From Vibrio mytili (GTDB lineage: Bacteria > Pseudomonadota > Gammaproteobacteria > Enterobacterales > Vibrionaceae), in assembly GCF_000830505.1 (NCBI RefSeq), contig NZ_JXOK01000019.1, positions 60,860 through 124,859 of the forward strand: 64,000 nucleotides of DNA, written 5' to 3'. Of the stretch, positions 53,347 to 62,737 are shown piece by piece. Made by a program: the position numbers and the translations under genes. The stretch's first letter is position 1, and the number at the start of each line of letters is the position of its first letter. The notes under the pieces are model-generated. The model did no database searches. It had not been told where the DNA came from and worked only from the letters and a program-made list of their open reading frames with translations.

Positions 53347-53460
53347 AATACCGATTTACTTAGATTGGCTCGTTGCCCTCTAAAATCTGTATATGAGGGC
53401 GACAAACAATAGGTTTCCATCGCTATGCATTTACTTTCTTAAAAAGTCACAAGCGTTGAA

Positions 53461-53489
53461 AAAACAAACGCCCACTCCAAGAGCGGGCA
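53461..53489 (-). terminator. Terminator of ybaN homologue
   Basis: On the minus strand GCCCGCTC/GAGTGGGC (one G-U pair) with a 3-base loop is followed by GTTTGTTTTTT. Confidence 0.7.
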
Positions 53490-53506
53490 CACTATTCTTA
53501 CCGATT

Positions 53507-53898
53507 TTAGTGATTTTCTTCCCTATCAGCAACCAACTCAATCACAGGTAGGCGCATAAACAAGGTGAGTAAAAAGATCAGCATCATAAAAAGGCCAAGC
53601 TTTAACCACCCGTGAGGAACAACGAGAATTGAAACCGTAAAACTCAGCGCAATAAAAATGGCACCACGCCGTTTGACTTTAGGAGAGACGGCTTTGTGTT
53701 GTTGCCAATTATGCAAAACTGGACCAAAAGTTGGATGACAGTGTAGCCAGTGATGAAATGCGGGGCTGCCACGCATAAAACACGCACTCGCTAGAAGAAT
53801 AAATGGAGTGGTGGGCACAAGAGGTAGGACTATCCCGCAACGCCGAGTGCAATGCAGAGTCCACCAACAATATTGAACAAAACGCGCTTAATATAAAT
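53507..53898 (-). pseudogene. YbaN-family (DUF454) membrane protein, frame broken by 1-base deletion
   Basis: An inner membrane protein of unknown function. The main part starts inside the family motif LPLVPTTPFILLAS and runs to 53507. The missing N-terminus (YIKRVLFNIVGGLCIALGVAG) is found upstream in another frame. One added G in GGG (CCC at 53834-53836 plus strand) joins them into 130 residues, the expected size (about 125). With AGGAG six bases upstream, the start would be ATT at 53898, a rare start codon; no ATG, GTG or TTG fits better. Confidence 0.75.
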
Positions 53899-53918
53899 GG
53901 TGAACTCCTAGAGCTAAA

Positions 53919-54050
53919 TTAAAAGCCTGTGTAACCATTCATTACACGAAGCCAGGTTAGCGTTGCAGGTAATGTTGGGATCATTAGTGCCACAATAAAA
54001 CCTAAAAAGTAAAATAGATTATAAGGCTCTTTAAATTCTTTGTCTGCCAT
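53919..54050 (-). CDS. Small 43-residue single-helix membrane protein
   Basis: An ORF too short for most filters: MADKEFKEPYNLFYFLGF then a hydrophobic segment (IVALMIPTLPATLTWL) and ending NGYTGF. An AGAGA precedes the ATG by about 11 bases. The charged N-terminus and single membrane segment look like a real small membrane protein. It lies just upstream of the ybaN homologue (20-base gap), so the two may be co-transcribed. Function unknown. Confidence 0.55.
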   Translation of the reverse strand: MADKEFKEPYNLFYFLGFIVALMIPTLPATLTWLRVMNGYTGF

Positions 54051-54236
54051 GAAGTTTATTCTCTTTTGTTTACGTTGACTTTACTTCCCAACACAATGCA
54101 GCGTTAAATGTTCGTTGCATAAATGGGTCATTATTGTTTGAACGCAAACTATACCTTAAACTACGTCAGTGAAACACAGACAAAAAGAAGGGGTTTATCC
54201 CCCACTTAAATGTAACGACGATAACTCAGAAACCAC

Positions 54237-54263
54237 AAAAAAACAGCGCTCCTGCGCTGTTTT
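54237..54263 (-). terminator. Terminator of response regulator gene
   Basis: AAACAGCG/CGCTGTTT with a 6-base loop, followed by TTTTT on the minus strand, about 55 bases after the stop. Confidence 0.8.
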
Positions 54264-54318
54264 AAGTTCACTGTGTCACTTGGTTTATTGGACACCCTAT
54301 TCTATTCGTCGATTTATT

Positions 54319-55419
54319 CTATTCGTCTCGTCGTTCGATACTCAGGCTAAAACTCGATGAACCAAGACAACCAATTGAGAGTCGTCCACTGTCGTGTATC
54401 GAAAGATCCCTTGTGATAAAGTTTCTCATACTGCCATCACCTAAACGATTACCCGCTTCAATGTGTTGACGAGTATCACCACCGACCCATTGACTATCCA
54501 ACCCGGCAGGTAAAATGGTCACCGTGGATGACGCAAAATCAGCCAGTCCAAATACCGCATTAACAGGACCCGCACATTTTGAGCATTGGATGCCTTTTTC
54601 CATGATAGCGGTCATGTCTTTTAAGTCGGCATTTAAGCTACTCAAGTTCCTCAAGTAATCATCAAACAAGGCTCGAACTAAAAGAGGGGTCGCCACTCCT
54701 CCGTTTTCCTGAGATGCGGAATCAACCAGATAGAAAGCGAACTGTCCATTCATCAGCCAGCGATAATCAAAGACTAATGGCATCACATCGGTCGACTGAA
54801 GCAGTCGGTAAGAGCACCGCCAATCACCTAGAGACGCATCTTTCTCTGGGAGTAAAGCATGCAAGAGGTCTCTGGCGGCACTCGGATTCTGGTACAAAAA
54901 GTCTAAATGCCAGTGCAGTTCTTGCTCGTCGGGAATTTCCCCCCCATCGTCGACCCTGAACCACTGACTTGAAAAGTCGCGTTGTTCAGAAAAGTGCGCA
55001 TCCGAATCCTCAAGCGTATTTTCAATGGCTTGAGATAAATGTTTATAGTTACCTATAGGTTTTGTGAGGAAGTCCTTAATACCAAAACGTAACGCTTTCG
55101 CGACGTCTGACATTTCATCAGTGCCAGATACCACGATCAATGGTATCGACGGATACTCTAAACTCACTTCTTCAACAAGTTCTATACCGTTCAACACCGG
55201 CATAGACAAATCACACAAAACAAGATCGGGCTGACATTTCCTAAGTTGTTGAAGAGCCTCTAGGCCATTTTCAGCTTCTACTACTTTAAAACCCTGACTT
55301 TCTAAATAAGCACGAGTTACGTTACGAAAAACACGATCATCATCCACTAGCATGACTAGCTTGTGATCAACCGCTTCCTGTACCGACACCCTTGCCGTTT
55401 GACTGTGAGTCTTAAACAT
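54319..55419 (-). CDS. Response regulator with degenerate PP2C-like output (RssB-like)
   Basis: A 366-residue protein. Residues about 20-135 form a receiver domain: acidic pocket VMLVDDDRVF, phospho-acceptor Asp in LVLCDLSMPVLNG, Thr/Ser in LIVVSGTDE and Lys in FLTKPIGN. The C-terminal part (about 150-366) resembles the phosphatase-like domain of RssB (FYLVDSASQENGG, LADFASSTVTILPAG) but lacks clear metal-binding aspartates. It may act through protein binding, as RssB does on RpoS; that is inference. The ATG at 55419 has GAGG nine bases upstream. Confidence 0.78.
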   Translation of the reverse strand: MFKTHSQTARVSVQEAVDHKLVMLVDDDRVFRNVTRAYLESQGFKVVEAENGLEALQQLRKCQPDLVLCDLSMPVLNGIELVEEVSLEYPSIPLIVVSGTDEMSDVAKALRFGIKDFLTKPIGNYKHLSQAIENTLEDSDAHFSEQRDFSSQWFRVDDGGEIPDEQELHWHLDFLYQNPSAARDLLHALLPEKDASLGDWRCSYRLLQSTDVMPLVFDYRWLMNGQFAFYLVDSASQENGGVATPLLVRALFDDYLRNLSSLNADLKDMTAIMEKGIQCSKCAGPVNAVFGLADFASSTVTILPAGLDSQWVGGDTRQHIEAGNRLGDGSMRNFITRDLSIHDSGRLSIGCLGSSSFSLSIERRDE

Positions 55420-55730
55420 ACCTTTACACCTCACAAAGCTCTGTCAAAAAACGATTTTTCAAACTGTTATTATTCTTATTGTGTATATTTGCAGTGAAAC
55501 AATACGCAGCAAGACCCCACACTGTTTCGCCTCGTTATAAAACGTAGCCTTAAAAAGACGTTTATACAAATATTAGATTAGTGGTCAATCTGCGTTCAAA
55601 AATGCATTCTTAATTTGCTCAAGCGCGTGTGCTATGGTCAAATAAATGCAACATGTTGACTTAAAGCAAACTTTAATTACAAATTTAATTATAAATTAAC
55701 CTTTTATGGTAACTCGCTGTGTCTGGAAAT
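55420..55730. promoter_or_regulatory. Divergent response regulator / LysR regulator region
   Basis: A 311-base gene-free region. Just before the LysR gene, a 15-bp palindrome TTAATT-ATA-AATTAA (55685-55699) has the T-N11-A form typical of LysR-type operators and could mediate autoregulation. Confidence 0.4.
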
Positions 55731-56606
55731 ATGAAATTAGATGATCTCAACCTATTTCGACTGGTTGTCGAAAATGGGAGCTACACCGCAACTTCGCGCA
55801 AAACCATGATTCCGGTTGCGACCATAACCCGACGCATTCAAGCATTAGAAGACTCCGTCGATCTTCGCCTACTTAACCGTCATGCGCGAAAACTATCTCT
55901 TACTGAAGCAGGGGAACGCTTTTATCACGAATGTTCTCCTTTATTGCAACGCTTGACTTCCGCAACCGAGGAAATCACAGACGATTGTCATGGGGCATCA
56001 GGGAGAATAAAAATATCGACACCGTCTAACTTAACCAAGCGTATGATGATGCCGATGTTGAATGGGTTTATGAAAAAGTATCCCGATATCGTTATTGAAC
56101 TAACAACGGAAAACAATGCCGATAAGCTTGATCCAACTGAATGGGATGTCATTTTTCGGGTTGGGCCTCAGCGCGACTCTAGTCTGATAGCTCGTAAGGT
56201 CGGTGGTGTAAAAGATATTCTGGTTGCTAGCCCTGAGTACTTAAGTTCAAACCCCGCGCCAGAACACGCAGAAGAATTGTCAAACCACTCGCTGTTAAAA
56301 GGCTACCCATTGATTAAATGGACGCTCATTAACGGTGAAGGCGAATCTGTGGTGAACGTCGACCGTGGCCGCTTTCAAGCTAATGCGCTCAACGTCGTGC
56401 GTAGCAGTTGCTCTGACGGACTAGGGATTACACTTATGCCTGACGTGATGATCAAAGAGTATATTGAGAGAGGGGAATTAGTACGTGTGCTGCCTGAATG
56501 GAGTGCCAACCCCCGCGATATCTACATGCTGTATAACCACAAAGATCACTTGCCAGAGAAAGTACGTCTTTTCATTGACTATGTCATTGCGTACAAAATG
56601 CAGTAA
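55731..56606 (+). CDS. LysR family transcriptional regulator
   Basis: A 291-residue regulator. The N-terminal winged helix-turn-helix is DLNLFRLVVENGSYTATSRKTMIPVATITRRIQALEDSV, followed by LRLLNRHARKLSLTEAGERFY and a periplasmic-binding-like effector domain. It most resembles the many uncharacterised CrgA-type LysR proteins; target and inducer are unknown. ATG at 55731 (TGGAAAT just before) is preferred over GTG at 55719. It is convergent with purF across a strong terminator. Confidence 0.88.
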   Translation: MKLDDLNLFRLVVENGSYTATSRKTMIPVATITRRIQALEDSVDLRLLNRHARKLSLTEAGERFYHECSPLLQRLTSATEEITDDCHGASGRIKISTPSNLTKRMMMPMLNGFMKKYPDIVIELTTENNADKLDPTEWDVIFRVGPQRDSSLIARKVGGVKDILVASPEYLSSNPAPEHAEELSNHSLLKGYPLIKWTLINGEGESVVNVDRGRFQANALNVVRSSCSDGLGITLMPDVMIKEYIERGELVRVLPEWSANPRDIYMLYNHKDHLPEKVRLFIDYVIAYKMQ

Positions 56607-56642
56607 GCCATTACCCCGAGGTAAATGGGTTAAGTCATAACA

Positions 56643-56668
56643 AAAAACCAGAGCCTCGGCTCTGGTTT
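56643..56668. terminator. Bidirectional terminator LysR gene / purF
   Basis: AAACCAGAGCC/GGCTCTGGTTT with a 2-4 base loop between convergent genes, with A and T runs at the two ends. Confidence 0.85.
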
Positions 56669-56697
56669 ACTATTAAAGGCTGAAACAGTATGTACCG

Positions 56698-58212
56698 TTA
56701 CGCGCCTTCGTTATGCAATTCTAAGTTGGCTAAATCTTGCTGAATCTCGCGTTGAACTTTCGCATCATCATTGCGTAAACCATCCAGAAAATCGAGATAT
56801 TTCTGGTCAATATCTCCCGTCACATAGTGGCCATTAAAGACCGATGTATCGAACTGAGTGATATCTTGATTGCCAAGGCCAACCGCTTCAACCAAATCTT
56901 CCAGTCGTTGATAAATTAGGGCATCAGCGCCAATCGCTTTGCAAATCGTTTCGTTGTCGCGACCATGAGCAATTAACTCTGTCGCACTTGGCATATCAAT
57001 ACCATACACATTAGGGAAACGGACTTCAGGTGCGGCAGAAACCATGAAGACTTTATTTGCACCAGAATCACGTGCCATCTCAATGATTTGCTCAGAGGTG
57101 GTGCCACGAACAATGGAATCGTCCACCAACAAAACGTTCTTGTCTTTAAACTCCGAACGAATCGCGTTCAATTTGCGGCGCACGGATTTTTTACGTTGCT
57201 GCTGACCAGGCATAATAAACGTACGGCCAACATAACGGTTTTTAACAAAACCTTGGCGATATGGCTTGTTGATGGCCTGAGCAATTTGCAAGGCAATATC
57301 GCAAGAGGTTTCAGGGATTGGGATAACCACATCAATATCTAGGTCTGAGTAATCTTCACAGATACGTTCACCCAACTTCTTACCCATTTCAACACGAGCA
57401 CTGTAAACCGAGATCTTATCGATGAATGAATCTGGGCGAGCAAAGTAAACAAACTCAAAAATACATGGGTTTAGAGTCGGACGATCGGCACACTGTTTGG
57501 TAAACAGCTCACCGTCAAAGGTCGCGTAAATCGCTTCACCAGGTGCTACGTCACGCACAAAATCGAAACCAACCGCATCAAGAGCAACTGATTCGGACGC
57601 AACCATATATTCGGTTCTGCCATTTTCTTCACGCTTACCTAAGCAGAGCGGACGGATACCGTTAGGGTCACGAAATGCAATCATACCATGGCCAATGATC
57701 ATCGCCGTCACAGCATAAGCACCACGAATTGTACGGTGTACGTTGGTCACAGCACGAAACACGTCTTCCGTAGTGACATTCCCTTTCACGGAATCAATTT
57801 CGTGGGCGAGTACGTTAAGCAGCACTTCTGAATCTGATGTCGTGTTAATGTGACGACGGTCTTTTTCAAACAGCTTTTGACGAACTTCGTTCGCGTTAGT
57901 CAAGTTGCCGTTGTGGGCAAGTGTAATACCGAAAGGAGAGTTAACGTAGAAAGGTTGTGCTTCTGAAGCGCTTGAACTACCAGCAGTTGGATAACGAACG
58001 TGACCGATACCAACCTCACCTTGCAAACGCTGCATGTGTTTTGCTTCAAACACATCCTTGACCAAACCGTTCGCCTTACGCAGACGAAAACGATTGCTTT
58101 CTATGGTACAAATACCAGCGGCATCTTGGCCACGATGCTGTAACACCGTTAACGCGTCATAAATAGACTGGTTTACAGGCGTTGTGCCCACGATTCCAAC
58201 AATACCACACAT
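56698..58212 (-). CDS. purF: Amidophosphoribosyltransferase
   Basis: A 504-residue enzyme for the first step of purine synthesis (PRPP plus glutamine to phosphoribosylamine). The N-terminal nucleophile Cys is residue 2 (MCGIVGIVG), the glutaminase domain includes [11 protein letters not shown], and the PRPP site is [13 protein letters not shown] (about 363-375). Length matches E. coli PurF (505). It follows cvpA by 35 bases in the accD-folC-dedD-cvpA-purF operon. Confidence 0.97.
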   Translation of the reverse strand: MCGIVGIVGTTPVNQSIYDALTVLQHRGQDAAGICTIESNRFRLRKANGLVKDVFEAKHMQRLQGEVGIGHVRYPTAGSSSASEAQPFYVNSPFGITLAHNGNLTNANEVRQKLFEKDRRHINTTSDSEVLLNVLAHEIDSVKGNVTTEDVFRAVTNVHRTIRGAYAVTAMIIGHGMIAFRDPNGIRPLCLGKREENGRTEYMVASESVALDAVGFDFVRDVAPGEAIYATFDGELFTKQCADRPTLNPCIFEFVYFARPDSFIDKISVYSARVEMGKKLGERICEDYSDLDIDVVIPIPETSCDIALQIAQAINKPYRQGFVKNRYVGRTFIMPGQQQRKKSVRRKLNAIRSEFKDKNVLLVDDSIVRGTTSEQIIEMARDSGANKVFMVSAAPEVRFPNVYGIDMPSATELIAHGRDNETICKAIGADALIYQRLEDLVEAVGLGNQDITQFDTSVFNGHYVTGDIDQKYLDFLDGLRNDDAKVQREIQQDLANLELHNEGA

Positions 58213-58247
58213 GTCCTAATCCTCGATTTGCGACAGTAGCTGCACTA

Positions 58248-58739
58248 CTAGAGAGTGCCAGACAAAAAACTCGATGTTGCTTGTAAATGCTCGAAGAATG
58301 GGGCAATGATACGGCTGAACTCTGGGATCAACTGTGATTCTTTCCACCAATCCGAGCTTGGGAATGCAGTAAACGCATCCATAAAAAACAAAATCGCGGA
58401 AACAATTAACACTCCGCGTAAGCCACCAAATACAACCCCTAGAATACGGTCTGTACCTGACAACCCTGTTTTTTGTACCAATTGACCAATGACGTAATTC
58501 ACCACTGCGCCAACAATTAAAGTCGCGACAAACAATGCCGCTATCGCCGCTCCGTTCCGAAACATGTCATCTTCGATGTTGGTGAAGTACGCCGCCAACT
58601 TCGCGTAGTAGTTGCTGGAGACAAAAAAGGCTCCAAACCAAATCACTAACGACAATGCTTCTTTTGCAAAGCCACGAACTAAACTGATCAAAGCTGAAAA
58701 GCCGATCACCCCTAAAATGACAAAATCTAACCAATTCAT
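58248..58739 (-). CDS. cvpA: CvpA family membrane protein
   Basis: A 163-residue inner membrane protein with four hydrophobic segments (MNWLDFVILGVIGFSALISL first). In E. coli it is needed for colicin V production, and in Vibrio and enteric pathogens it has been linked to bile resistance. Motifs KEALSLVIWFGAFFVSS and TDRILGVVFGGLRG fit the family. It lies between dedD and purF, as in other gammaproteobacteria. Confidence 0.94.
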   Translation of the reverse strand: MNWLDFVILGVIGFSALISLVRGFAKEALSLVIWFGAFFVSSNYYAKLAAYFTNIEDDMFRNGAAIAALFVATLIVGAVVNYVIGQLVQKTGLSGTDRILGVVFGGLRGVLIVSAILFFMDAFTAFPSSDWWKESQLIPEFSRIIAPFFEHLQATSSFLSGTL

Positions 58740-58800
58740 ATTTTCTTCATCTTAAGTTGGCGCGCATTTTAACAGAAAAAATGCCGACGCAAACGTTTTC

Positions 58801-59406
58801 TTATGGATTTAATGGCTTAAATTTAAGCAATTGACCTTTGGAGCCTGTAATTTTTTGTAATTCTTGAACTTGTCTTTCAAGTTTACTTTTGGATACATCT
58901 GGCCCCACAATCACACGTGTAAAGTCATTCTCTCTTTTCGTATGGGCCTGGTAACCACGTTTTTGTAGGTCCGCGACGAGCGCTTCAGCATTTTCATGAT
59001 TCTTCAACGCCATCAGTTGAATGATCCATCCCGAATCCTCGTACTGGTTTTTTTCTTCAACTTGACGAGTGACGACTTCAACAGGTTCAGGCTGAGTAAC
59101 GTGTTTAGGTCGAGATGGGGACTCTGGCTCAGGAATACGCTCATTCATCGATGCAACCGCCGATGGCTCTTCGGACTCGTGCACCACCGCCTCTACGGGA
59201 GACTCTGGCAACGAGATATCATCTTCAACAGGATCAAGAATCTCAAAATTTTCCACTTCACTATCAAGTTCTGGTTTGATAGGAATACTGGCAAATTCTT
59301 CTTTATAGTGCAGTTTTTGACCATCTAAGACATCAGGCAAAACAATCACTCCGACTGCTACCAATATGATGGTACCGACTAAACGGCTTTGAAATTTACT
59401 TGCCAT
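58801..59406 (-). CDS. dedD: SPOR domain cell-division protein DedD
   Basis: A 201-residue protein with one N-terminal transmembrane helix (LVGTIILVAVGVIVLPDVLDG), a Pro/Glu-rich periplasmic linker and a C-terminal SPOR domain (about 125-200; GWIIQLMALKNHENAEALV, TRVIVGPDV). SPOR domains bind denuded peptidoglycan at the septum. It is 14 bases downstream of folC. The DGQKLHYKEEFASIPIKP block is typical of DedD. Confidence 0.93.
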   Translation of the reverse strand: MASKFQSRLVGTIILVAVGVIVLPDVLDGQKLHYKEEFASIPIKPELDSEVENFEILDPVEDDISLPESPVEAVVHESEEPSAVASMNERIPEPESPSRPKHVTQPEPVEVVTRQVEEKNQYEDSGWIIQLMALKNHENAEALVADLQKRGYQAHTKRENDFTRVIVGPDVSKSKLERQVQELQKITGSKGQLLKFKPLNP

Positions 59407-59420
59407 CCAATTACCTTTAA

Positions 59421-60683
59421 TTACTTATTTTTTGACTGCCAATGCTCCAACACCTCACCCACAGTATGAAAGGAACCTACGACCAAAACGACATCATCTT
59501 GGCTGGCATCGGATAATGCGCTTTCAAACGCGTCTACAGGTGTCTCGAACTGAGTTTGCCCTACTGGTAAGTAGTGACACAGTTCAGCGGCAGTTGCCGC
59601 TCGTGGACCTTGCAGAGAGGCTGGGTACCAATGAGTCGCGATAGGTGTTAATGCCTTAATTGTTGCTTTAATGTCTTTGTCATGCAGCATGGCAACCACG
59701 ACGTGAATATTTCGCCCCGCATACTGCTGCTTCACTTTTTCTGTCAAATATTCTGCGGAATGTGGGTTATGTGCGACATCGAGTACGATGGTTTGTTCGC
59801 TTTTCAGCACCTGCATTCGCCCTGCAAGCTGAGCATTATTCAAGCCATTGACAATATTTATGTCAGTGATTTGCAATTCCGATGCACCTAACGCCATTAA
59901 GGCTGTCGCGGCATTAGGTAACGGAAGTGATGGCAATGGTAGATCGTCTAAAGCAAATGCGCCAGAGGTCCATTGCCACCCATTACCTGTCCGCTGGTAG
60001 TCAAATTGAATACCGACCTGGAAAAACTCAGCACCGATGTCATCTGCATGGGCCGCCACGGTCGCTGGTGGTGTTGGCTGGCCACAAATCGCTGGCTTAC
60101 CCGCACGATAAATTCCCGCTTTTTCAAACCCAATGACATTAATATCGTCGCCTAACCAGTCAACGTGATCGACGGCCAAACTGGTGATAACAGAGACGTC
60201 ATGGTCAACGACATTGGTCGCATCCAAACGGCCACCGAGCCCGACTTCGAGCAGCACTACATCAACATTTTCAGCTTGGAATATGCGTAATGCTGCCAGT
60301 GTGCCGAATTCAAATAAACTTAGGCTGATTTCACCGCGCTGTTTTTCAACATAATCAAACGCTGCACAATGTTTTTCGTCTTCAACGTCAACGCCATTAA
60401 TGCGAACACGTTCGTTGTAACGTATTAAGTGAGGAGAACTGTAGACGCCTACTGAATAACCCGCATCTAATAGAATCGCTTCCATTAGCGCACAGGTTGA
60501 ACCTTTGCCGTTGGTTCCTGCGACGGTAATAACACAAGGGGCGGGTTTAGTAAGCTTGGCTTTTTTTGCTACCGCTTGGACACGGTCTAAGCCTAAATCG
60601 ATTGCTGAAGAGTGAATATTCGCTAAATAATCAAGCCACACCTCTAATGATGATGTGGCTTGAGGAATTGAGTTCTGGTTCAT
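59421..60683 (-). CDS. folC: Dihydrofolate synthase / folylpolyglutamate synthase
   Basis: A 420-residue bifunctional Mur-ligase-type enzyme of folate synthesis. The P-loop is TVAGTNGKGSTCALME (about 53-68), followed by GVYSSPHLIRYNERVRING, LLEVGLGGRLDATNVV and the C-terminal LDVAHNPHSAEYL. Length matches E. coli FolC (422). It lies 44 bases downstream of accD, the usual pairing. Confidence 0.96.
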   Translation of the reverse strand: MNQNSIPQATSSLEVWLDYLANIHSSAIDLGLDRVQAVAKKAKLTKPAPCVITVAGTNGKGSTCALMEAILLDAGYSVGVYSSPHLIRYNERVRINGVDVEDEKHCAAFDYVEKQRGEISLSLFEFGTLAALRIFQAENVDVVLLEVGLGGRLDATNVVDHDVSVITSLAVDHVDWLGDDINVIGFEKAGIYRAGKPAICGQPTPPATVAAHADDIGAEFFQVGIQFDYQRTGNGWQWTSGAFALDDLPLPSLPLPNAATALMALGASELQITDINIVNGLNNAQLAGRMQVLKSEQTIVLDVAHNPHSAEYLTEKVKQQYAGRNIHVVVAMLHDKDIKATIKALTPIATHWYPASLQGPRAATAAELCHYLPVGQTQFETPVDAFESALSDASQDDVVLVVGSFHTVGEVLEHWQSKNK

Positions 60684-60727
60684 CTAACTATAACCATTAA
60701 TTTCTTGGTTTTATGTTAGACGCTACT

Positions 60728-61654
60728 TTACCCTTTTTCGTCCGCTTCTGGTACAGAATATGGTTCTTCATTTGGAGATTCGTTCACAGAAACTACCAAT
60801 GGAGAAGAATGGTTGGTCATTTTTGCGATTAAACCACCCACACGTTGGCGCATTTCGCGTCGATCAACAATCATATCGATCGCACCATGATCTAAAAGGA
60901 ACTCACTACGCTGGAAGCCTTCAGGTAAGTCTTCACGTACTGTTTGTTCAATGACACGACGGCCTGCAAAGCCGATCAATGCTTTAGGCTCACCAATATT
61001 GATGTCACCCAACATAGCTAAACTCGCAGAAACACCACCCATTGTCGGGTCAGTCAAAACCGAGATGAACGGCAAGCCTTTTTCAGATAGACGCTCAAGA
61101 GCCGCACTGGTTTTCGCCATCTGCATTAGAGACATTAACGCCTCTTGCATACGTGCACCGCCACTTGCTGAGAAGCACACCAATGCACAATTATTTTCAA
61201 TCGCTGACTCAACCGCTTTAACAAAACGAGCACCAACGACAGAACCCATTGAACCACCCATAAAGGAGAATTCAAACGCACATGCAGCGATTGGCATACC
61301 TAGAAGCTCACCTTGCATAACAACCAAAGCGTCTTTCTCTCCACTACTCTTCTGAGCAGCAGAAATACGCTCTTTGTAGCGCTTGGAGTCTTTGAACTTC
61401 AGCTTATCTTGTGGCTCAAGCTCGCTCCCCAATTCCACACGATTGCCTTCGTCTAAAAACGTTTCCAATCGACGACGCGCTTTCATACGCATGTGATGGT
61501 TACATTTCGGACAAACTTCTAGGTTACGTTCAAGCTCTGCATGGTATAGCACCTGCTCACAAGAACTACATTTAGTCCACACACCTTCTGGAATCGAAGC
61601 TTTGCGTGAAGTTACGATGTTGCTTTTCTCTAAAATCTTTTCAAGCCAACTCAT
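60728..61654 (-). CDS. accD: Acetyl-CoA carboxylase carboxyltransferase subunit beta
   Basis: A 308-residue subunit of the enzyme making malonyl-CoA for fatty acid synthesis. The N-terminal C4 zinc ribbon (CSSC, then CPKC, about residues 28-53) is followed by the crotonase-like core with [20 protein letters not shown] and [12 protein letters not shown]. Length is near E. coli AccD (304). It has a 216-base gap to the upstream truA, so accD probably has its own promoter. Confidence 0.97.
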   Translation of the reverse strand: MSWLEKILEKSNIVTSRKASIPEGVWTKCSSCEQVLYHAELERNLEVCPKCNHHMRMKARRRLETFLDEGNRVELGSELEPQDKLKFKDSKRYKERISAAQKSSGEKDALVVMQGELLGMPIAACAFEFSFMGGSMGSVVGARFVKAVESAIENNCALVCFSASGGARMQEALMSLMQMAKTSAALERLSEKGLPFISVLTDPTMGGVSASLAMLGDINIGEPKALIGFAGRRVIEQTVREDLPEGFQRSEFLLDHGAIDMIVDRREMRQRVGGLIAKMTNHSSPLVVSVNESPNEEPYSVPEADEKG

Positions 61655-61870
61655 GGAAGACCTTTTCTCTCAATTCTTCCGCCTCATTGCGAAAGAAATA
61701 AATTCGACATAATTACCGAAGGATTAAACCATATCTCGGCGCTACTGTAGATAAAAAACTGGTTGTACCTATTTCATTTGACCCAAAGAATCTTAAGATA
61801 CTTGGTCTAGCGGGTCGTAATCGCACCCTTTCAGTGTAAGCTACCGATATTTTGAAGCAAGTTTGTAAAG

Positions 61871-62665
61871 TTAGTTCAAATTATCTGGTAAAAATAACGG
61901 GCCGATTGGCTCACAAGGTAAATCAAATTCGTGTGGATAGTCCACATCGACCAGATATAACCCCTCTGCTTTTGCCGTCGCCCCCGCAAGCTTGCGGTCT
62001 TTCGCCTCTAATAACCACTGAATCCACTCAGGCTGCTCTTCACCCCTGCCAACCTTAATTAAGCTTCCAGTGATGTTACGCACCATATGGTGTACAAACG
62101 CGTTTGCTTTGATGTCTATTACAACATAATTACCATGCCGCGTAACATTCAGATGCATGATATTGCGAAATGGGCTACGCGATTGGCAATGCGCTGCACG
62201 AAAAGACGTAAAATCATTTTCACCGAGCAAGAACTGCCCCGCTTGGTGCATTTTCTTCTCGTCCAAATCTCCATGATAATGACTTACACCTGTACTTAAG
62301 ATTCCTGGCCGCAACGCGTGATTAAATATGATATAGCGGTACCGGCGGGCCGTTGCAGAAAATCGCGCATGAAAATCATCTGAGACCTCTTTTGCCCAAC
62401 GTACCGCAATGTCACCTGGCATGTTTGCGTTTGCTCCCATCGTCCAAGCCACCATTTTTCGATTTACATTGGTATCAAAATGAACCACTTGCCCTGTACC
62501 ATGAACCCCCGCATCTGTCCTTCCCGCACATTGCACTTCTACAGGGTGATTTGCAACGATGGACAATGCTTTTTCTAACGATTCTTGAACACTTTGAACT
62601 TCTCTTTGCCGTTGCCAGCCGAAGTAATTTGTACCGTTATACTCGATACCTAATGCGATTCTCAT
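61871..62665 (-). CDS. truA: tRNA pseudouridine(38-40) synthase
   Basis: A 264-residue enzyme that makes pseudouridine in the anticodon stem-loop of many tRNAs. The catalytic Asp is in [20 protein letters not shown] (about residue 52). [16 protein letters not shown] and [14 protein letters not shown] are further family blocks. E. coli TruA has 270 residues. It lies between fimV (upstream) and accD (downstream), as in most Vibrio and Pseudomonas genomes. Confidence 0.96.
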   Translation of the reverse strand: MRIALGIEYNGTNYFGWQRQREVQSVQESLEKALSIVANHPVEVQCAGRTDAGVHGTGQVVHFDTNVNRKMVAWTMGANANMPGDIAVRWAKEVSDDFHARFSATARRYRYIIFNHALRPGILSTGVSHYHGDLDEKKMHQAGQFLLGENDFTSFRAAHCQSRSPFRNIMHLNVTRHGNYVVIDIKANAFVHHMVRNITGSLIKVGRGEEQPEWIQWLLEAKDRKLAGATAKAEGLYLVDVDYPHEFDLPCEPIGPLFLPDNLN

Positions 62666-62705
62666 TTCAACCTACGAACTCTAAAATGGGTCGAGAAGTA
62701 TATAC

Positions 62706-62731
62706 AAAAAAGGGTAGCTCCAGCTACCCTT
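62706..62731 (-). terminator. Terminator of fimV
   Basis: AAGGGTAGCT/AGCTACCCTT with a 2-base centre (loop of about four) and TTTTTT on the minus strand, directly after fimV. Confidence 0.8.
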
Positions 62732-62737
62732 CTTGAT

